Of a DNA stretch of 64,000 nucleotides, positions 21,799 to 34,272 are shown one piece after another (the first letter of the stretch is position 1; the number at the start of each line of letters is the position of its first letter). The notes beneath the pieces were generated by a model, which saw only the letters and a program-made list of their open reading frames with translations, was not told the origin of the DNA and did not search any database. The position numbers were made by a program, and so were the translations under genes. The DNA comes from Oenanthe sinensis. Its lineage: Eukaryota; Streptophyta; Magnoliopsida; Apiales; Apiaceae. The stretch spans positions 21,287,886 through 21,351,885 of the forward strand of contig CM053800.1 in the NCBI GenBank assembly GCA_028671895.1, read 5' to 3'.

Positions 21799-24700
21799 TC
21801 AAGTTGAGCCACTTGTTACCATTCCTAATTCAGAAACCAGTCTGTTAAATGTTGCTTCAGGTAGAGGCTTAGTAAATATATCTGCTATTTGTTGATCTGT
21901 GGGAACAAAATGTAATTCAATTGTGCCTTCCATAACATGTTCCCTTATGAAATGATATCTGATACTGATGTGCTTTGTTAGAGAATGTTGAACTGCATTT
22001 CCTGTCAATGCAATAGCACTTTGATTATTACAATAAATAGGAATTTTAGTGAAGTTCAAACCATAATCCAACAGTTGATTTCTTATCCATAATATATTTG
22101 CACAACAGCTTCCTGCATCTATATATTCAGCCTCTGCTGTAGACGTTGAGATTGATTTCTGCTTCTTGCTAAACCATGATACTAGTCTTCCTCCCAGAAA
22201 TTGATAGCTACCACTTGTAATTTTTCTGTCAATTTTACATCCTGCAAAGTCAGCATCTGAGTAGCCAATTAATTTAAAATCAGACTCTCTAGGATACCAT
22301 AGACCAAGATTAATAGTGCCCGTGGGATATCTGAAAATCCTCTTTACAGCTATCAAATGAGGGGCACTTGGATCTGCTTGAAATCTAGCACATAGACATG
22401 TTGCAAACATGATGTCTGGTCTACTTGCAGTCAAATAAAGTAAAGAACCAGTTATTCCTCTGTATGCAGTGATGTCAACAGGTTCTCCAGTATCTTGATC
22501 AAGCTTTGTTGCAGTAGCCATAGGTGTTGTAGCAAATGATGAGTCTTGCATTTAAAATTTTGTGAGTAGATTCTTTGTATATTTAGACTGATTAATGAAA
22601 ATGTATTCTTCAGTCTGTTTTACTTGTAAACCTAGAAAATAACTCATTTCCCCCATCATGCTCATTTGATACCTGGACTACATTAACTTTGAAAATCTTT
22701 CACAGAGCTTCTCATTAGTGGAACCAAATATAATATCATCAACATATATTTGTACCAATAATAGATCCTTACCTTGAGTTTTATAAAATAGTGTTTTATC
22801 AGTTGTACCTCTAGTGAAACCACTTTCAAGTAAGAATAGAGCTAATGTTTCATACCAGGCCCTTGGTGCTTGCTTTAGTCCATACAAAGCTTTATCCAGT
22901 CTGTAGACATGATTTGGATATTTTGGATTAACAAAGCCAGGTGGTTGTTCAACATAGACTTCTTCTTCAAGTTCACCATTTAAAAATGCACTTTTAACAT
23001 CCATCTGGTAAACTTTGAATTTCTTATGTGCAGCATAAGCAAGAAAAATTCTGATTGCTTCAAGTCTGGCTACTGGTGCATATGTTTCATCATAATCAAT
23101 GCCTTCCTGTTGAGAATAGCCTTTAGTTACAGTTTTGCCTTATTTCTTGTAATGATTCAATCAGAATCTGTCTTATTTCTGAATACCCATTTTGTGCCTA
23201 CAATAGATCTGTTCTTTGGCATGGGTACTAGTGTCCAAACTTCATTTCTTTCAAACTCATTTAGTTCTTCCTGCATTACAATAACCCAATCTGCATCCTT
23301 CAAAGCATCTCCAACCTTCTTTAGTTCTGTTTGAGATAGAACGCTATCAAATTGACATTCATTTTGAGTAGTTTTTCTTGTTTTTACTCCACTTTCTAGA
23401 TCACCAATAATTTGTTGGGTTCCGAGGCATAAAACGCAGCGGATTAAACGTAAATATAACGAAAATTTTGGAACCCTAACGCAGGATCATGTATAATCAT
23501 GGATTGATTATGGTGAAACAGAATCATACCTTTGTTTGGTCTTGACTTTCACGAACTCAACGGAGATCCTAGCTTTCACGACTTGTGTCTTCTTCTCGAA
23601 AACACCTCTATGGTATCCACACGAGCACCTTCAAGAACGTCTCACGATCTTGATTACGGAATGGATGTACTAGCTCCTTTGATGATTTCGAAACTGCCTT
23701 GCTCTGCCTTGCTGTGTAGCTGCTGCCTCTAGGGTTATTTTTTTCAAAACGTTAACCCTTATTAACCTTACATTATCTATTTATAATGGTTGGTTAATAG
23801 GCCCATAATAGCAATCCATAACAGCAAAGCCTAACCCATGTAGGTTTAGGATTAAATAATAAAACCGAATTTTATTATTTAATTAATAACTAAGTCGCAC
23901 TTAATTATTAATGGCAGAATTTAAATTCGAATTTATATTATTTCAATTAATTAAGTCTCACTTAATTAATATAATAAAATTCAAATAATCATCAATTAAT
24001 TTAAATCTATAATTTAAATTAATTATTTCGTTAAGTACTCTATGTGTGTGACCCTATAGGCTATTATTTAATTAGCAATAATTTTATTCTCCAATAAAAT
24101 TATAAACAATGAGCGGTATCTAGTAATACATCACTGCTACCCAATTAAATAATAATTAAATCGTGATTCGATAAAACCTTTCGTGATTAATGTTTCCGTG
24201 TAATATAATCCCTTTAACCATATATATTATAGATTAAACTTGAGGCATGTATTTACTCATCCTCTTCAATATTTAATCCGGGTTTACTTGATCCATGAGT
24301 AGACTATGAAAAAAAATCATTATTTGAGCACGGCCATGCATTTTATAGTCTCACTCAATCAAGAGGCCAATAATATCTCTCCTAATTATAGGAGGGTTAA
24401 ATCCTTTATCTATCATTCATATTTCTCATACGACTCATGATATACCCGATGTCCACTTTTATCATTACCCGGTCAAAGGTAACTTTTAATGTAGTCAAAG
24501 TATATTAATCCTCGTATAGAAATATAATGATCTCAAGTCAGAGGATCATTACACCATTATCACTGTGAGTCTTTCTTATGACTTTATTAAACATGAAGAA
24601 TCTCACTGTGGGTCTGTCCAGTACCATGTACTCCTGCATGTACCTATGTGTTGACTTTAGTATCCCCATACTTATAACCAGTGAGATGTGGTTATCTGTC

Positions 24701-26704
24701 AAACAACATACTAGTCTATTTATGTATTATTATTGTCCTATAATAATAATACTCGACTAAGGACATTTAAGAATATGATATATTATATAATCTCAAGTTC
24801 AAGTCATGTACCAAACTATACAATGTGTATCATAATTCTAAGGACATTTATTATGCTAACAAATATATCGCAGTAATTAAAGTCATAATAAATACGTTTA
24901 TTGAATAATCAATTGACATAAAGGTTTATCAAAATAAACATTGTATTGCCTCTAGGGCACCTACACCAACAAAATTAAATCAGGTGTGTGATCTTTTGTC
25001 CACTTTCTTAGATGAGAAAAGTTTCTAGAGCTAGATGTTTCCCCATGATTTGTTCCTTCATAGAAAGATTCTTCAGTAAATGATGATCCTCCCCCTGAGT
25101 ATGTGTTGTCATCAGTGGTTGATGTCTCAGAGTTTATATTCTCAGAGATTGAGATTTCAGAGATTATAGTTTCAGAGTTTGATGGATCAGAGTTTAATGG
25201 TTCAGAGTTTGTGTTGTTCAGAGTTTCTTCAGAGTTAGATATTTCAATTACTATATTTTGATCTCTAATGTCAGTATTTGATTGATGTTGCTCCCCCTCA
25301 ACATGTGCAGAATCTTCACTTTCTATTTCAATCAATTCTTAATCAGAGTTTAAAGAATCAGAGTTTTCCTCACCAGTGTTTAGCTGAACAGAGTTTGTAT
25401 TATCAGGGTTTGAATCACCAGAGTTTATTTCCTGCAGTTCATTCTCAAATTTCAGAGTTTCATGTGCATCCTTATCATGTAATCCAGCTAATTTTCCTTC
25501 ATCAAAAGAGACATTAATTGATTTCATGATTGTCCTTGTCCTTAGATTGAATACTTTGCTCAGGGTGTGTTTTAAGAATAAAACACTTGCTTCCAAAGAT
25601 ATGAAAGTACTTAACATTTGGTTTTCTTCCCTTCAAAGATTCATATGGAGTCATTCCATGTTTGTTTATCAAATAACAATTTTGAGTAATGCATGCATTG
25701 TTTATAGCTTTTGCCCAAAAGTAAGTAGGTAGCTTTGCTGCTTCTAGCATTGTTCTGACAGCTTCAATTAGAGTTCTGTTCTTTCTTTCAACAACACCAT
25801 TTTATTGAGGTGTTCCAGGTGCTGAAAATTGTTGAATAATACCTTTTGTTGAGCAGAATTCTTCCATTGCAGAGTTTTTAAATTCTGTTCCATTGTCACT
25901 TCTTAGATTCTTCACATTGTGAGTTGATCCATTCTCAATCATTGCAATATGCTCAAAAATTATTTCTGCAGTTTCATCCTTTTTATGCAAAAAGTATACC
26001 CAAGTAAATCTAGTGAAATCATCAACTATCACAAGAGTGTATTTCTTCTTTCCTATGGACATTATGTTGACAGGACCAAATAAATCAAGATGCAATAGGT
26101 GAAAAGGTTGATCAATTGAATTTTTAGTTTTGCTCTTAAAAGATGTCTTCTTTTGTTTGGCCTTTTAACATGAATCACAAAGTCCATCAGGATGAAATTG
26201 AACTTTTGGAAGACCACTAACTAGGTCCTTTTTCACTAATTCATTGATGTTTCCAAAATTCAAGTGCCACAGCTTTTTGTGCCAATTCTAGCTTTCCAGG
26301 GATGATGCCTTTCCAAGTAAACATGTTAAAGGACCATCAGAATTATTATCCAAGCTAGCTTCAAATAAATTGTTATGTCTGTGACCAATAAGAACTACTT
26401 TTCCATTCTTCTTGCTTTTTACTTCACAATGAGTACCATGAAATTCCACAGAATAACCTCTGTCTGTCATTTGACTCATACTTAGAAGATTATGTTTGAG
26501 TCCTTCAACCAGAGCTACATTTTCAATGATGACATTTCCATTCACAATATTGCCATATCCCAGTGTTCTTCCTATGTTGCCATCTCCATAAGATACTACT
26601 GGGTCAGCCTTCTCCTCAAACTCTGAAAGCAGGGATTTGTTTCCAGTCATATGTGCAGAACATCCACTATCAATTACTAGGATGTTATTCTTGTTTCCTT
26701 GCAA
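21799..26704 (-). pseudogene. S2 pol (protease, integrase, RT, RNase H), decayed and split by solo LTR D
   Basis: Protease DSGCSAHMTG near 26660. Integrase includes LHLDLFGPVN, RSDNGTEFKN and ERKNRTL, with Gln changed to stop just before NGVVERKN (about 25803). A deletion after KTHPEQ (about 25560) removes the segment before NVSFDEGKL. An Asn-Ser-Asp/Glu-rich linker (25000-25450) is encoded by repeats of AACTCTGA. Solo LTR D (23413-24971) interrupts the frame after HTPDLI. RT resumes with IIGDLESGV and has MDVKSAFLNGELEEE and YVDDIIFGSTNE. RNase H runs from YSDADFAGCKIDR to ADIFTKPL, ending at 21799. It has several stops and frameshifts and is non-functional. The domain order is that of Ty1/copia. 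Confidence 0.93.
23413..24971 (-). repeat. Solo LTR D (E family, diverged) inside S2 pol
   Basis: A 1,559-bp LTR from TGTTGGGTTCC to ACACCAACA, clearly homologous to copies A-C but with many more differences. It is flanked by TAATT (23408-23412) and AAATT (24972-24976), a 5-bp duplication with one change. Removing it with one flank restores the S2 frame through DLI-IGDL. There is no internal sequence, so LTR-LTR recombination has removed the element body. Confidence 0.93.
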
Positions 26705-28969
26705 TCAGCAAATGCAACTTAATTAGTAGATTTGGGGACCCAAAATAGTTTGGGTCCTTTCTACGAAAACTTGTTAACTTTTACAGCAGAAGTACTTTTA
26801 TCAGTGTTTGTGTTAACAGAGTTTACAAAAGTAGAGTTTGGATTCACAGAGTTTGTACTGTAAGAGTTTACACTCTTTTTATCAGACTTTATCACATATA
26901 TTTTTTTGACAGTTTGTTTTGGAGAATTCTTTATTTGAGGCTGTGGTTTATAAATGCTGTAATATAAACTATGATATTCTTTGCAAGTATAAATAGAATG
27001 ACTCGTTACCACAATGAAAACAGGGATTATTTCTCGTTTGTTTTCTAGCCTCAAACCTAGGATTTTTAGATTCTTTCTTTTTCTTTTGTTTGCAGTCAAT
27101 AGCAAGGTGATTTGAATTACCACAAGTTAAACATGTTTTCCTAGGAGCATCAGGAATATTCATGTAATTTGTCTCCTTATTGATTCCTACTTTGCCATTC
27201 ATATTTCTTTTAACCCTTTTTGGTTTAATTTCATTTATGATTGCCTTCAACTTTTCCTTAAGTTACTTCTGAGAAAGTAATCTTATATTTACGTTTTTAG
27301 GTTCTGTCACACTATTGTTCTTAGAGCATTCAGTGGGAGTTTCCTTAATACTTGCTCCAACAAATTTCACAGGTTTATTTAATATTCCTTTTATGTGTGA
27401 TTTAGTGTGTGTTTAAGATTCATAACCTAAAGCAGAAGTCCAATTCTTATTATTCAGCATTTGTTAGACTTTCTTTCCAGAGTTTGTCCAAACTCTGAAA
27501 GTTTCCTTTTCTTTTGCTATTTCAGATTTTAAATATTCAACTTGAATTTCTAACTGAGTTTGCATGTGAATAGCATTATCAAAATCTTTCTTAATTTTTA
27601 ACATATCAGAGTTTTCATATTCAAGCATGTTATTTCTAGTAGTCAGAGTTTGTATCTCAGATTTTAATCTATCATTCTCCAATGTCTGAGATTTAAAGCT
27701 AACATGCAAATATGTATGAAAAGACTTTAATTCACAGATATTATCAGTTTGAAAATTAAAGACGGAGTTTGGTACCTTATCAGAGTTTGGAGCATCAGTG
27801 TTTGCCATGAGTGCATAATTTGTTTCTGGTTCAGAATCTGAGGAATCCATCCAGTCTTTCTTTGAAGTGATTAAGGCTTTTCCTGATTCCTTACTTCTGC
27901 ATTCAGTAGCAAAGTGCCCCATCTTGTTACAGTTATAACACTTTATTTTTGACATATCAATAGTCTTTGATTTCACATCTCTATCTTATCTTTTCTTGAA
28001 CCTTTCTCTCTTTTCTGACTCTTCATGTTTCTTCTGAAAATTTGTTTGCTTCTTATATTTCCTATATTTCATCTTTTTGAAGCCTTTTACAATCATAGAA
28101 ACCATCTACATCATATTAGAGTCTGTGGAGTCATCAAAATTTACTTCAGAGTTTGTCTCAGACTTTGATTCACTACTTTCTTGAGTCACTATCTCTTTTC
28201 CATTTCTTGTTGAAACTTTAAGCACTTTTTCTTTTGGTTTTTCAGACTTTGTTTCAACATTCAAAGCAATGGACCTTGCTTTGTTGCTTTTTCTGTTTCT
28301 TCTTTGCTGTAATTCTAGATCATGAGTTTTCAATTTGCCATAAACTTCATCTAAGGACATCTCATCTAAATTAGCCCTGTCTCTAATCAAAGATGTCTGT
28401 AAATCCCATTCTTCTGGAAGATCCCTCAGAAATTTGGTGTTTGAATCCTCATTATCATATACTTTATCCACCAAAGCCAAGTTATTCAATAGTGTTAGAA
28501 ATCTGTCATAGATATTTGTTAGGGATTCATTATTTTTGGCTTCAAAGTATTCATACTCCTGAATTAACACAGATCTTCTATTTTTCTTGATTTCCCTAGT
28601 TCCTTGACATTGAACTTCCAGAGCATCCCAGATTTCCTTAGTTGTTTTGCATGCTATCACTCTATTTGACATTATAGAGTCAAGACTATTATGTAATATG
28701 TTTCTTATCTTGGCATCTTTGAGGACTTCCTATTTTTCCTCATTACTCCACTCCTTTTTGTCTTTGAGAGTATAATGTTCAGGTACTTGTCTTCCATCCA
28801 CAATATTTGCAGGTACCAGTTTTGTTGGCATGTACTGGCCTTCATTGATCCTGTCCAAATAATCAGGATCTGTTGCTTCTAGGAACATCAACATCTTTAC
28901 CCTCCATGTAGGGTACTTAGCTTTCTTTAAGATTGGAATTTTTATGTTCTCATACTTATTTCCTGACAT
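26705..28969 (-). pseudogene. S2 gag, decayed, with three CCHC zinc knuckles
   Basis: Starts MSGNKYENIKIPILKKAKYP at 28969 and reads mostly in one frame through nonsense codons at about 28727, 28106 and 27464, then shifts frame near 27000. Conserved gag features are the KMLMFLEATDP region and IWDALEVQCQGT. Three knuckles of the C-x2-C-x4-H-x4-C type are visible: CYNCNKMGHFATEC, CLTCGNSNHLAIDC and, across the frameshift, CFHCGNESHSIYTC. S3 gag has only one clear knuckle. The frame ends FWVPKSTN then TAA, with protease starting 14 nt later after GATTGCA. Asn-Ser-rich segments again derive from the family repeat motif. Confidence 0.88.
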
Positions 28970-29003
28970 GATTTGAGATCTAACAGTTGAATTTGAATTG
29001 CCT

Positions 29004-29015
29004 GCTCTGATACCA
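29004..29015 (-). other. Primer-binding site of S2
   Basis: On the minus strand this reads TGGTATCAGAGC, a perfect 12-nt match to the plant initiator-Met tRNA complement, 2 nt inside the LTR beginning at 29018. Confidence 0.93.
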
Positions 29016-29017
29016 CT

Positions 29018-29551
29018 TGTTTGCCCAGAAAGATAAACTATTACAGAAGGGGGGTTGAATGTAATAGTACTAGTAAATCGATTAAGAACACAAGTATGTC
29101 AAAGATGAATACTGTTTTGTATTAAAGATTGAACAGATTACAAAACTCTCTCAAAAAGTTGTTTGTTCTCAAGAGCTGCTAGGTTATGAAAAATAAGATT
29201 TGTAAAGATACATCAATGTTAACCTATGTATGTGTTTATATAGACACAGTTACAATTCAATTACAAATCAGAATAGAAATATAATAGCTTTACATAAGGA
29301 AATAGTCTTGCATTCAGATTCCTTCTTACTTTCCTATTCAGAATCTGATTTGAATTGCTTCCTGACAAACTCTGATATTAAACTCTGTCGGTTGTTATTC
29401 TCTGATAGAGCATTCTCTGTTAGAGTAAACTCTGATTGAGTATTCTCTCATAGAGTAAACTCTGTCCGACAGTTCCTTAAACTCTGATGACGTCAGCAAT
29501 GTAAACTCTGACTTGTATTCTCTGACAACTATCAGTGTTTGCTTCCTAACA
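29018..29551 (-). repeat. 5' LTR of S2
   Basis: A short LTR of 534 bp, read on the plus strand from TGTTTGCCC to TCCTAACA. On the minus strand it starts TGTTAGGAAGC and ends next to the primer-binding site after CCCCCCTTCTGTAATAG. U3 (29340-29550) holds repeated AAACTCTGAT and CATTCTCTG motifs. A minus-strand TATATAAA lies near 29233-29242. The outside pentamer is GAAAC (29552-29556). The 3' LTR is absent from the window. Confidence 0.9.
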
Positions 29552-30780
29552 GAAACAATCTTAACCATTGAATTTTAATAAAATATAATTTAAAAATATA
29601 TATATAATCATACATACAACTCTAACCCCATTAGTCCTCCTTTTATACAAGATAAGACAATAAAATAGGATAATATTATATTATATTTAAATTATATTCT
29701 ATATTTTTTTATGAATCCTACTTATCCTATAATTTTTATTTAACATAACATTAAAGTTTATCATATAATTTTTATTTAATATATCATTAAAGTTTATGAT
29801 ATGTTTAATATACATTTTTTTAGTTTCTATCTATTTCTCTATTTTTAATCGCATAACACAAATTATTTATCAAAATTCTACTCAAACTAGAAGAACTTTG
29901 CCCAAACTAGAACAACCAGTTCCCATCAATACCCGTATGTTCAAATTAGAAGACCGATATCAACACCCTATATACAACTCTAACCCCCGATAGTCCTCCT
30001 TTTATACAACTCATCACGCATAGAATAATATTATATTATATTTAAATTATATTCTATGAATATTAAATTTTATGAATATTAAAATAATAATATTATTTTA
30101 TTAACATTAAATAAATTTTATCACTATGTTATTATATCTATATTATCTATATTATCTATTATATTATTTTAAACAAACTTCTCTTTTAATTAGAATATAT
30201 AGTTGTACTCAGAATCTACTAACATGTTTCAATTTTCCTGATGGCTCAAACACTTTATTTTATTTAAAATTATAATTTTCTAATTAAAGTTTTTGAATAT
30301 TAAAATTATATTATATTTTACCTACATTAAAATATACTCTTTTATTTAAATTTTAATTAAAATATTTTTAATATATTTGTAACTCTTTTTTTTAATAAAA
30401 ATTTTCTAATTAAATTTATAACCGAAAGTTTAAAAGTTTTGGTCGTCGGTATGGTACTGGGGATGCCCGTAAATAAAATAAGCCAATCTTCTCGACTGGA
30501 ATCTCATAATAATCATTAAAGAATATTCACTATCCGGATATCCTATTTTTGAAATAAATATTCGATTATAATTTTAAATACCTTGGAAATATCACTCGGG
30601 TACTTCAGTTTATTATCTAAAAATATTTTCCGGATAATAAATAAGTCTCTCAAATCTATTATCTCAATTAAAAATTAAATTGAGATTTACAAATATTAAT
30701 AAGTTCACAATATTCCAATTACCCCAATTTTTCCAGAATAATCCAATCATAATCAAATTTTTCCTAAAATTCTCCGATGG
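29552..30780. other. AT-rich DNA with a dispersed direct repeat of about 85 bp
   Basis: No gene. TACAACTCTAACCCC, TAGTCCTCCTTTTATACAA and a long ATATTATATTATATTTAAAT stretch occur at about 29615-29701 and again at about 29973-30056, offset 358 bp. These could be ends of a short terminal-repeat element or a local duplication. The rest (30420-30780) may be the inner part of the gypsy LTR to its right, but I cannot set boundaries. Confidence 0.5.
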
Positions 30781-30846
30781 GTCCCTCTACCGCCCTCTCT
30801 CTCTCGATCTCAACCTCCATCTCGACCTCTCTCTCTCCTCTCTTTA

Positions 30847-30943
30847 TCTCTCTTCTCTTCTTTTTCTTTTCTTTTCTTTCTCTTCTCTTTTCTTTTCTTT
30901 CTCTTCTCCCTTTTCTTTCTTTTCTCTTCTCCCTTTTCTTTCT
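30847..30943. repeat. 97-nt uninterrupted polypyrimidine tract
   Basis: From 30847 to 30943 the plus strand is only C and T, built of TTTTC and TCTTC units. A less pure CT-rich stretch runs from 30786. It could form a triplex and would slip during replication. The Lys/Arg-rich frame on the opposite strand is a by-product. Confidence 0.9.
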
Positions 30944-32060
30944 GCAACAACCGACCACCGGATTATTCTGATGGCTCCTGCCATACCAAAACACACATGT
31001 TAAAGCACACACAAACTTATACACAAGCTTTAATTGGTAAAACCCAACACAATAAACACAAACCCTTCTCCATTTTCTAACTAAAACACCTCACCAACGC
31101 CGCCGTTAATGGCGGTTCCAACCACCTCCGATCCAAACTCCGGTTAACTACCTCCATAACCCAATTCAACTCTCCAATTACAAAACCCAATCAACCAAAC
31201 TCAAAATAATTAACAAAATAAAAACCTCCCAATTTAGTCATCAAACCCTAACTTTTCAATTCCAAATAATCAACATACAATCCTCCAGAAATCAAACCTA
31301 ATCAATTAACCTCATTAAAATCCAAAATCAATTCATAAAATTCAAAACCCCCAATTTATTAAATCCACAAATCCCTAATTCACAAACTAACAAAAACTAA
31401 CTTTTAACTAACACATAAATTAATCAAAATAATACTAAATCTATTAATTATTACCTTAGTAATAACCAATAAACTTCAAAAATCCAACTTCCAATACTTC
31501 AATTTTTGGAACTTTGCTTGATCATCAATATTTTATACTACAATAAAGCTCGTAATCCCACGATATCAAATATGTAATTGCATGTAACTTCCAACCATGG
31601 ATCGATCTTCATTTTTGATCTCAAAGGTCAAGAAAACATATTTTCTCTCTATTTCTATAAATGGAAAATGATGGAAATGAATATAAAATGAATATTCTAG
31701 CTATTTATATAATAAACTTGGGCTTGGCAACTAAAACCCAATAACAATTAATCCTTGGTCCTCTAGCACTCAACTAGCCCAATTATAAAATATCTCAAGC
31801 CAAGTTATCTAATTAATTTTTTTTACAGAAATCAATTTTTTTAATAACTAAAATATTTGAGAAACAATTATATAAATCTAAAATATTGAAAATGCACTTT
31901 CATGGACTTTTAGAGAAAATAAAACTACCAATAAAATAAATTTTCAATTTTTTGTAAAACTAAAATTATAAAATTTTTAAGGAGAAAATAATAATTTAAA
32001 ATCCCTAACCATGAAAGCTCAAAAAATTTTGTAAAGTAATAATAGTAATAAAAATAAAAT
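30944..32060 (-). repeat. Probable 3' LTR remnant of gypsy element G
   Basis: Lies immediately downstream (minus strand) of the truncated G integrase, where the 3' LTR should be. It contains a minus-strand TATATAAATAGC box at 31700-31711 and pyrimidine-rich sequence downstream of it, as in an LTR promoter. I could not find matching 5' LTR sequence in the window (the G 5' end is hidden behind E2) or clear TG/CA ends, so the limits are approximate. Confidence 0.4.
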
Positions 32061-34272
32061 CTTTGAAATAGCCATCAATTTGCATACTTCTTTTGTCTAT
32101 CTGGAGCAGCCATCAATCTCTTCTTTATATTTTCAATAATCTGTTTCGTTTATTATACCAACTCAGGTCCTAACATCTTCATTTCTCCAACTTCATCCCA
32201 ATACAGGGGTGACTTACATTTTCGTCCAGACAAGGCATCGTAAAGTGTCATTCCGATACTCGAATGATAACTATGATTATAAGCAAACTCAGCCAAAGTT
32301 AAATGGTCATCCCAACTTTCTTTAAAATCTAGAGCGCAAGCTCTCAACATATCCTCTAAAGTCTGAATAGTTCCCTCACTTTGAGCATCCGTCTGCGGAT
32401 GGTAAGCGGAACTCAAATTGAACTCGGTTCCAAAACGTTCTTGAAAACACCTCCAAAATCTCGAGATAAATCTCGCGTATCTATCCGACACAATTGTAAC
32501 ATGCACTCCATGACGAGTCACTATTTCCTTCAAATAAATTTGCACTAACCTCTCAATAAGATACTTTTCACTAAAAGGCAAGAAATTCGCGGACTTCGTC
32601 AATCGGTCCACTATAATCGAAATGGCATCATGATTCGCCCTCAAGTTGGGTAATCCTACCACAAAATCCATAGTTACATGTTCCCACTTCCATTCAAGAA
32701 TCTCTAAGGGTTGCAACAGTTTACTAGGTCTTTGCAGTTCAGCTTTCACTCGTTGGCAAGTTAAGCATTTACTATTCCAATCAGTAATTTCTCTCTTCAT
32801 ATTTGGGCACCAATAATATTATTTAAGATCTTGAAACATTTTGGTATTCCCAGGGTGAAGAGAATATCTAGAGTTATGGGCTTCTCCCAAAATCTCTTCT
32901 TTTAATTCCACCACATTAGGAATCATAATTCTACCTGCAAACCTTCTCAATCCTTTATCGTCTTTTTGACTCCTTACTTATTCACCATTCAGCTTCACAT
33001 TCACATCATTAATCACTTCCTCTTGACATCTACGAATCTTCTCCAACAACTCTGGTTGGACCATAATCTCATACAAATTTCCAGTGGTTTAAACCGGAAT
33101 CTTGGCTTCAATTTCTAACTTGTCCATTTCCTTAATTAACTATTCAGAAGTTGTTAACATTTTCAACCTCTCTTTTCGACTCAAGGCATCTGCCACCACA
33201 TTGGCTTTGCCTGGATGATAATTAATCGTGAAATCATAATCTTTAATTAGTTCTAGCCACCTTCTTTGTCTCATATTCAATTCTTTCTGAGTGAAGATAT
33301 ACTTCAAACTCTTATGATCCATATAGATCTCACACTTCTCACAAAACAAATAATGCCTCCAAATTTTAAGTGCAAAAATGATCGCAACCAATTCTAAATC
33401 ATGCACAAGATATCTCAACTCATAATCGTTCAACTGCCTAGAAGCACAGGCTATAACTTTCCCGTGCTGCATCAAAACACATGTTAATCCCTTATGTGGC
33501 ACATCGCTATAAATATCAAAGTTTCCACTATTGTCAGGTAAAGTTAGTACTGTTGTAGTAACTAACCTTTTCTTCAGTTCTTGGAAACCTTTCTCACACT
33601 TAGTAGTCCATTAAAATTTCTCACTCTTTCTCGTAAGTCATGTCAAATGAATAGTTATCTTAGAAATTTTTTTCACAAATCTTCTATAGTACCCTGCTAA
33701 CCCTAGAAAACTACTAACCTCAATTGGAGTCCTCGGTCATTCCCAATTTGCAATAGCTTCAACCTTGGCTAGGTCTACTAGAATTCCGTCTTGATTAATC
33801 ACATGGCCTAGAATTTAAACTTCTTTCAGCCAAAACTCACACTTCAAAAACTTATCATATAACTTCTCTTTTCTCAACGTTTCTAGAGCTATCCTCAGAT
33901 GCTCAGCATGTTCTTCTTGGGTGCTCGAGTAAATCAAGATATTATCAATAAAGACGGTCATGAACTCATCTAAATACTTCTTGAACACAGTTCATCAATT
34001 CCATGAATGTAGTTGGGGCATTCGTCAATCCAAAAGGCATAACTAGAAACTCATAATCCACAAGCAGTTTTAGACACGTCCTCAGTTTAATCTTCAACTG
34101 GTGGTATCCAGAACGTAAATCAATATTAGAAAAATGAGCCGCCTCTTTCAACTGATCAAACAGATCGTCAATTCTGGGCAATGGATACCTATTCTGAATC
34201 GTCACTTTGTTCAACTTTCTGTAATCAATGCATAATCTCATGGTTTTATCTTTCTTCTTATCAAACAATATA
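32061..34272 (-). pseudogene. Gypsy element G: RT, RNase H and integrase, decayed
   Basis: RT shows KTMRLCIDYRKLNKVT and RYPLPRIDDLFDQL, then an LVMPFGLTNAP-type motif. Next come FIDNILIYS (catalytic YxDD box altered) and EEHAEHLR. RNase H shows GLTCVLMQHGKVIACASRQL and YHPGKANVVADALSRK. Integrase shows KCLTCQRVKAE, MDFVVGLP, an IVSDR-type segment and HPQTDAQSEGTIQTLEDMLR, ending at WDEVGEMKMLGPELV near 32153 with a short tail. The order RT-RNase H-integrase is Ty3/gypsy, and the integrase wording is that of plant Tekay/Del-type chromoviruses. No chromodomain remains. Stops and frameshifts are scattered (near 32820, 33615 and 33825). The RT N-terminus lies beyond insertion H, at 36551 onwards. 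Confidence 0.92.

Noticed and set aside
29796..29993. 65-aa plus-strand frame as a small gene
   Set aside because: AT-rich, no recognisable motif, no conserved context.
30764..31024. Lys/Arg/Glu-rich minus-strand frame
   Set aside because: It is the reverse of the polypyrimidine tract; low complexity with no other support.
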